The notes beneath the pieces are model-generated. The model was not told the origin of the DNA. It saw only the letters and a program-made list of their open reading frames with translations, and searched no databases. A program made the position numbers and the translations under genes. A DNA stretch of 64,000 nucleotides from Sphaerisporangium album. Lineage in GTDB: Bacteria > Actinomycetota > Actinomycetes > Streptosporangiales > Streptosporangiaceae. Of the stretch, positions 59,908-64,000 are shown in pieces (within the stretch, counting starts at the first letter, position 1; each line of letters begins with the position of its first letter). Where the stretch lies: NCBI RefSeq assembly GCF_003323745.1, contig NZ_QOIL01000011.1, forward strand, positions 208,476 through 272,475. Reading direction: 5' to 3'.

Positions 59908-62900
59908 GCCCCAGCGCGCCCGGCGCCACCCCCGGCGCCGAGGGCGTGCGCGCCGCGCTCATCGGCCCCGCCGAGCTCGCCGACCGGCTCGGCATCCCGC
60001 CGCCCACCCCCGAGCAGGCCGCCGTCATCGAGGCGCCGCTCGGCCCCATGGTGGTCGTCGCGGGCGCGGGCTCCGGCAAGAGCGAGACCATGGCCGGGCG
60101 CGTCGTCTGGCTGGTCGCCAACGGGCTGGTCAGGCCCGAGCGCGTGCTCGGCCTGACGTTCACCCGCAAGGCCGCCGCCGAGCTGGCAGCGCGCGTCCGC
60201 AAGCGGCTCACCCGGCTCGCCGAGGTCGGCCTGGCCCCGGCCGAGCTGCTCGACAGCGAGCCCACCGTCTCCACCTACCACGCCTACGCCGCCCGCCTGG
60301 TCACCGACCACGCGCTGCGCGAGGCGCTGGAGCCGACCATGCGGCTCGTCACGCCCGCGATCTCCTGGCAGATGGCCTCGCGCGTGGTCGGCCAGTACGA
60401 CGGGCCCATGGACCGCGTCGACCTGGCGCCGTCCTCCGTCACGGCGGCCGTGCTCGACCTCGCCGGTGAGATGGCCGAGCACCTGCGCGGCCCCGGCGAC
60501 GTGCGCGAGGTCGGCCGCTGGCTCGCCGAGCGCCTGGCCGCCGTCCAGGGGCGCACGACGCTGCCGCAACGGCGGCCGGTGCGCACGCAGGAGATCCGCG
60601 AGCAGTTGCTGCCGCTCGTCGAGGCGTACGAGCGGCTGAAGCGCGCCCGCGAGGTCATCGACTACGGCGACCAGATGGCGCTGGCGGCGCGCATCGCCGA
60701 CCGGCATCCGGACGTCGGCATGATCGAGCGGGGCCGGTTCTCCGTCGTGCTGCTGGACGAGTACCAGGACACCAGCCACGCGCAGCTCGTCCTCCTGCGC
60801 GCCCTGTTCGGCGGCGGCCATCCGGTGACGGCCGTCGGCGACCCCTGCCAGTCGATCTACGGCTGGCGCGGCGCCTCCTCGGGCAACCTCAAGCGGTTCG
60901 TCCGCGACTTCCCCACGGCCAACGGCGAGCCGTCGCCCGTGCGCCGCCTGTCGGTCAGCTTCCGCAACGGCGAGCGGGTCCTGGACGTCGCGGCGCGCGT
61001 GCAGGTGCCGCTGCGCGCCGAGGCCCGCGAGGTTCCGGTGCTCGTCCCCGGCGTCAACCGGACCGGGCGCGGGCGCGTCCTGTGCGCCTTCCACGAGACC
61101 GCCGAGGACGAGGCCGCCTGGATCGCCGACGGCGTCGCCCACCTGCTCGGCCAGGAGACCGCCCCCGACGGCCTGCCGTGGGGCGAGGGCGAGCGGGACA
61201 AGGTGAAGGCCAAGGCCGGCGCGTGGGGCGGACCCGAGGCCCTCCAGCCGCAGGACTTCGCGATCCTCGCCCGCAAGCGGTCCCAGTTCCCCGCGCTGCG
61301 GCGCGCCCTGGAGGCCAAGGACATCCCCGTCGAGGTCGTCGGCCTCGGCGGCCTGCTCACCGTCCCCGAGGTCGCCGACGTCGTCGCCACCCTGCGCGTG
61401 CTGTACGAGCCCGCGGCCGGCGACTCGCTCGTACGCTTGCTCGCCGGGCCGCGCTGGCGCATCGGCGTCGCGGACCTGAAGCTGCTCGGCGACCTCGCCC
61501 GGGAACTCACCGTCTCCCAGCGCGGCGGCCCCGACGACCCCCTGGAGCAGGTCGTCAGTGACATGGCCGCCGAGCGCGGCAGCCTCGTCGACGCCCTCGA
61601 CGAGCTGCCCGACCGTCCCGAGTGGCTGGAGCCCTTCTCGCCCCTCGCCCGCGAACGGCTGCCGCGCCTCGCCCAGGAGCTGCGCGTCCTGCGCGCCCAC
61701 GCCGGGCAGCCGCTGCCCGACCTCATCTCCGAGGTCGAACGCCGCCTCGGCCTGGACATCGAGGTCGCGGCCCGGGGAGGCGGGCCGCTCGCCGCCCGCG
61801 CCGACCTGGACGCGTTCCTGGACGCGGCCTCCCGCTTCGCCGGCGACGCCGAGGACCCGACGCTCGGCGCCTTCCTCGCCTACCTCCAGGCCGCCGAGAC
61901 CGAGGAGTTCGGCCTTGAGGCCGGGCGGGTCGGCGAGACCAACAGCGTCAAGCTCATGACCGTCCACGCCTCCAAGGGCCTGGAGTGGCCCGTCGTGATC
62001 GTGCCGGGGCTCTCCCAGGTCACCACCCAGGCGGGCGGGCTGGCCCGGGGCAGCGTCTTCCCCGCCACCCCCGCGACCAACTCCCGGTGGACCGAGAACC
62101 CGCGCAAGCTGCCCTACCCGTTGCGCGGCGACCGCTCCGACCTGCCCGCCCTCGAAGGGCTGGAGAAGGACGACCTCGCCGCGTTCGACGAGCGCTGCCG
62201 CGAACGCGACCTCATGGAGGAACGGCGCCTGGCGTACGTCGCCGTGACCCGGGCGCACTACCTGCTGATCGCCTCCGGGTACCGCTGGGGGTCGGCGGCC
62301 AAGCCCCTCGACCCGTCCGACTTCCTGCTGGAGATCCGCGACGCGACCGGCCAGGTCGCCTCCTGGGCGCCCGACCTCCAGGAGGACGCCGTCAACCCCC
62401 TGCTGGCCGAGCCCCCGTCCGAGGAGTGGCCGGTCACGCCGCACGGCGAGCGGTACGAGGCCGTGCGCGGCGGCGCCGACATGGTCATGGACGCCATCAA
62501 CGGCGACGTGTGGCTCCCTCCCGGCGACGCCGGCCCCCTGAAGGACTGGGAGCAGGAGCGCGTCCGCTCGTGGGCCCGCGACACCGAGCTGCTGCTGCGC
62601 GAACGCGACCAGGCCCGGCGGCGTGGCGGCGCCGTCGTCGACCTGCCGGTGCGGCTCACCGTCTCGTCCCTGGTCACCCTCGCCTCCGACCCCGCGGCCC
62701 TGGCCCGGCAGATCCGCCGCCCGCTGCCCCACCGCCCCGCGCCGCTCGCCCGCCGCGGCACCGCCTTCCACCGCTGGCTGGAGGGCCGCTGGGAGCAGCA
62801 GCGCCTGATCGACGACTTCGAGCTGCCCGGCGCCGCCGACGACCTTTCCCCCACCGACCTCCAGCTCGCCGAGCTGCAGCAACGCTTCGAGGAGAGCGTG

Positions 62901-63242
62901 TGGGCGACCATGGAACCGGTCGACCTGGAGGTCCCGTTCGAGACGGTCATCGCCGACCGGGTCGTCCGCGGGCGCATGGACGCCGTCTTCCCCGACGGCG
63001 ACGACGGCTACGTCATCGTCGACTGGAAGACGGGCGAACCCCCGCGCGGCCGCGGCGCCCGCGCCGCCTCCGTCCAGCTCGCGGCCTACCGCCTCGCCTG
63101 GTCCCACCTCGCCGGCGTCCCCCTCACGAAGGTGAGCGCCGCCTTCCACTACGTCCGCGCCAACGAGACCGTCCGCCCGGTGGACCTGCTCGACGCGGGC
63201 GGCCTGATGAAGCTCATCGAAGCAGTCCCCGAGGACAAGTGA
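59901..63242 (+). CDS. adnB: AdnB-like helicase-nuclease subunit
   Basis: 1,113 residues if TTG 59901 is used (7-bp overlap with adnA); GTG 59946 would give 1,098 and begins nearer the conserved GPAELADRLGIPPPTPEQAA. Walker A VVAGAGSGKSETMAGR, motif II LLDEYQDTSHAQ, GDPCQSIYGWRGASSG, VHASKGLEWPVVIVPG. Nuclease: VVRGRMDAVFPDGDDGYVIV, DWKTGEPP. It is the lead motor of the AdnAB complex by family precedent. Arranged adnA-adnB as in mycobacteria. Confidence 0.9.
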   Translation: MLGPSAPGATPGAEGVRAALIGPAELADRLGIPPPTPEQAAVIEAPLGPMVVVAGAGSGKSETMAGRVVWLVANGLVRPERVLGLTFTRKAAAELAARVRKRLTRLAEVGLAPAELLDSEPTVSTYHAYAARLVTDHALREALEPTMRLVTPAISWQMASRVVGQYDGPMDRVDLAPSSVTAAVLDLAGEMAEHLRGPGDVREVGRWLAERLAAVQGRTTLPQRRPVRTQEIREQLLPLVEAYERLKRAREVIDYGDQMALAARIADRHPDVGMIERGRFSVVLLDEYQDTSHAQLVLLRALFGGGHPVTAVGDPCQSIYGWRGASSGNLKRFVRDFPTANGEPSPVRRLSVSFRNGERVLDVAARVQVPLRAEAREVPVLVPGVNRTGRGRVLCAFHETAEDEAAWIADGVAHLLGQETAPDGLPWGEGERDKVKAKAGAWGGPEALQPQDFAILARKRSQFPALRRALEAKDIPVEVVGLGGLLTVPEVADVVATLRVLYEPAAGDSLVRLLAGPRWRIGVADLKLLGDLARELTVSQRGGPDDPLEQVVSDMAAERGSLVDALDELPDRPEWLEPFSPLARERLPRLAQELRVLRAHAGQPLPDLISEVERRLGLDIEVAARGGGPLAARADLDAFLDAASRFAGDAEDPTLGAFLAYLQAAETEEFGLEAGRVGETNSVKLMTVHASKGLEWPVVIVPGLSQVTTQAGGLARGSVFPATPATNSRWTENPRKLPYPLRGDRSDLPALEGLEKDDLAAFDERCRERDLMEERRLAYVAVTRAHYLLIASGYRWGSAAKPLDPSDFLLEIRDATGQVASWAPDLQEDAVNPLLAEPPSEEWPVTPHGERYEAVRGGADMVMDAINGDVWLPPGDAGPLKDWEQERVRSWARDTELLLRERDQARRRGGAVVDLPVRLTVSSLVTLASDPAALARQIRRPLPHRPAPLARRGTAFHRWLEGRWEQQRLIDDFELPGAADDLSPTDLQLAELQQRFEESVWATMEPVDLEVPFETVIADRVVRGRMDAVFPDGDDGYVIVDWKTGEPPRGRGARAASVQLAAYRLAWSHLAGVPLTKVSAAFHYVRANETVRPVDLLDAGGLMKLIEAVPEDK

Positions 63243-63260
63243 GACCCGGGGCGCGCCGGA

Positions 63261-63686
63261 TCAAAGGGTCTCGCCGGGCGGGCAGACGCCGGGCGGTCGG
63301 AGTTCACGGCTTCCCGGGGACGGGATGGCGGGCGGGCAGGACTGGTCACGGGTCAGCAGCGTGAGCCAGCGGATCACCTCGGAGACCTGGCCTACGGGAA
63401 ACTGGAACACCGGCCGGTCGTCGCCGGGGGTGACCAGGAAGGCCGTTCCCCAGAGTCTTGTGCGGACGATGACCTTCGCGCGTCCGTGTCCGTCCGCGCC
63501 GTAGACGATCAGCTCGGGGGGGTTGTAGGCGCGCCGCGGCGGAACGGTCTCCGTGCCGATCGAAAGGCGTATCCGTTTGCAGACCAGGGACCGGATTCCT
63601 TCTCCGGCCAGGTGACGGTGCAGGATGGCGAGCAGTTCGGCGTCCTCGTCGGCACGCCTTTCCGAGACGGTGTCAGAGGTGCTCAT
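63261..63686 (-). CDS. Hypothetical protein
   Basis: 141 residues from ATG 63686. A helical N-terminus (ADEDAELLAILHRHLAGEGI) is followed by a beta-rich part (RIRLSIGTETVPPRRAYNPP, ELIVYGADGHGRAKVIV) and a Pro-rich tail. No family was recognised. The upstream gene overlaps it by 14 bp, so both form one transcription unit, convergent with adnB. Confidence 0.55.
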   Translation of the reverse strand: MSTSDTVSERRADEDAELLAILHRHLAGEGIRSLVCKRIRLSIGTETVPPRRAYNPPELIVYGADGHGRAKVIVRTRLWGTAFLVTPGDDRPVFQFPVGQVSEVIRWLTLLTRDQSCPPAIPSPGSRELRPPGVCPPGETL

Positions 63687-63831
63687 CGATCTGGGCCCAT
63701 TCTTCGTCGGTGGGGGAGGGGAGTCCGAGGGCCAGGGCGGCGTTGGTGAGGTCCGCGCGGCCGAGTCCCTGGGCGCGCATCGCCCGGATGGCCCGCTGCC
63801 ACGCCCGCTCGAACTCGGCCGACCGGCGCAT
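63673..63831 (-). CDS. Small hypothetical helical protein
   Basis: The supportable core, MRRSAEFERAWQRAIRAMRA, DLTNAALALGLPSPTDEEWA, starts at ATG 63831 (52 residues). The frame stays open upstream, with GTG 63858 and ATG 63951 also possible. Overlap with the next gene suggests coupling. It may be a small regulator. No clear ribosome site was found. Confidence 0.4.
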   Translation of the reverse strand: MRRSAEFERAWQRAIRAMRAQGLGRADLTNAALALGLPSPTDEEWAQIDEHL

Positions 63832-64000
63832 CGTCTCGCGGGCGCGGCGTGCGGTCACCCGGACGGCGTAGCAGGCTGATATGTCCGCCGCTCGGCCGGA
63901 GGGCGATCTGTCGGCATTTCGGCCGACGCTGGGGAGGCAGAGGTAGATCATGCGGGCCCCGCGATGCTCGGGCGGCCGCAGGGGCCGTGGGGTTCGCCCT

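Noticed and set aside
59904..63149. 1,081-codon minus-strand open frame opposite adnB
   Set aside because: Same shadow pattern; adnB motifs are intact on the plus strand.

Overview
The window is GC-rich throughout, with frequent GTG starts, strong GGAGG-type ribosome binding sites and many actinomycete-specific families: XRE-DUF5753/DUF397 pairs, DUF3052, AdnAB-type helicase-nucleases, RepSA-type replication proteins and FxLD lanthipeptides. It reads as chromosome of a filamentous actinomycete. A member of Streptosporangiales is my inference; the sequence shown does not prove it.

Layout. 1-3.7 kb: the 3' end of a type I restriction subunit (HsdR), a TPR-type regulator and an anti-sigma-like ATPase. 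3.9-22.7 kb: a LytS-type sensor kinase, then about 12.6 kb of accessory DNA, then the LytTR response regulator and two DUF485 plus sodium:solute (acetate-type) symporter pairs. The accessory DNA holds a frameshifted AraC/GyrI-like regulator, a decayed GntR gene, an alpha/beta hydrolase and a complete FxLD-type class I lanthipeptide locus. That locus has an XRE regulator, an isoaspartyl-type methyltransferase, a 65-residue precursor, LanB, LanC, a stand-alone SpaB_C-like protein and a TPR-like protein. A DUF397 fragment lies at its right edge.

23-33.4 kb: PolX, then an aldo/keto reductase gene cut in two by a 7.5-kb integrative element. The element carries a large serine recombinase, a RepSA-like initiator, an XRE regulator, a SAM methyltransferase and small proteins. 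A 6-bp core (TTGTAG) repeated at 25283 and 32824 marks the junctions. Joining the two host halves across it restores an in-frame 324-residue reductase, and the joined element ends show a 9-bp dyad centred on the core. No FtsK/TraB-type transfer gene is visible.

33.6-42 kb: a DUF6461 protein, a ROK regulator, NAD-dependent formate dehydrogenase with a LysR regulator, a ModE-like regulator with the modABC molybdate transporter, and a small helical protein. 42-50.5 kb: a membrane-anchored coiled-coil protein, an ATPase/XRE/DUF397 regulatory trio, DUF3052, an FAD-dependent protein with an internal Gly-Pro-rich repeat, a decayed stretch, and a HAD phosphatase divergent from a ROK regulator around a 23-bp palindrome. 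50.5-64 kb: DoxX/TetR, a CorA-family transporter, a secreted M4 metalloprotease, a GNAT protein, the adnA-adnB double-strand-break repair operon and two small unknown genes.

The two most informative units are the lanthipeptide locus, whose divergent regulator sits next to an array of TGTCCGC half-sites, and the serine-recombinase element, whose att sites can be read to the base and whose non-coding core holds 10-bp-phased GGAC repeats and a nested hairpin that look like replication or control sites.
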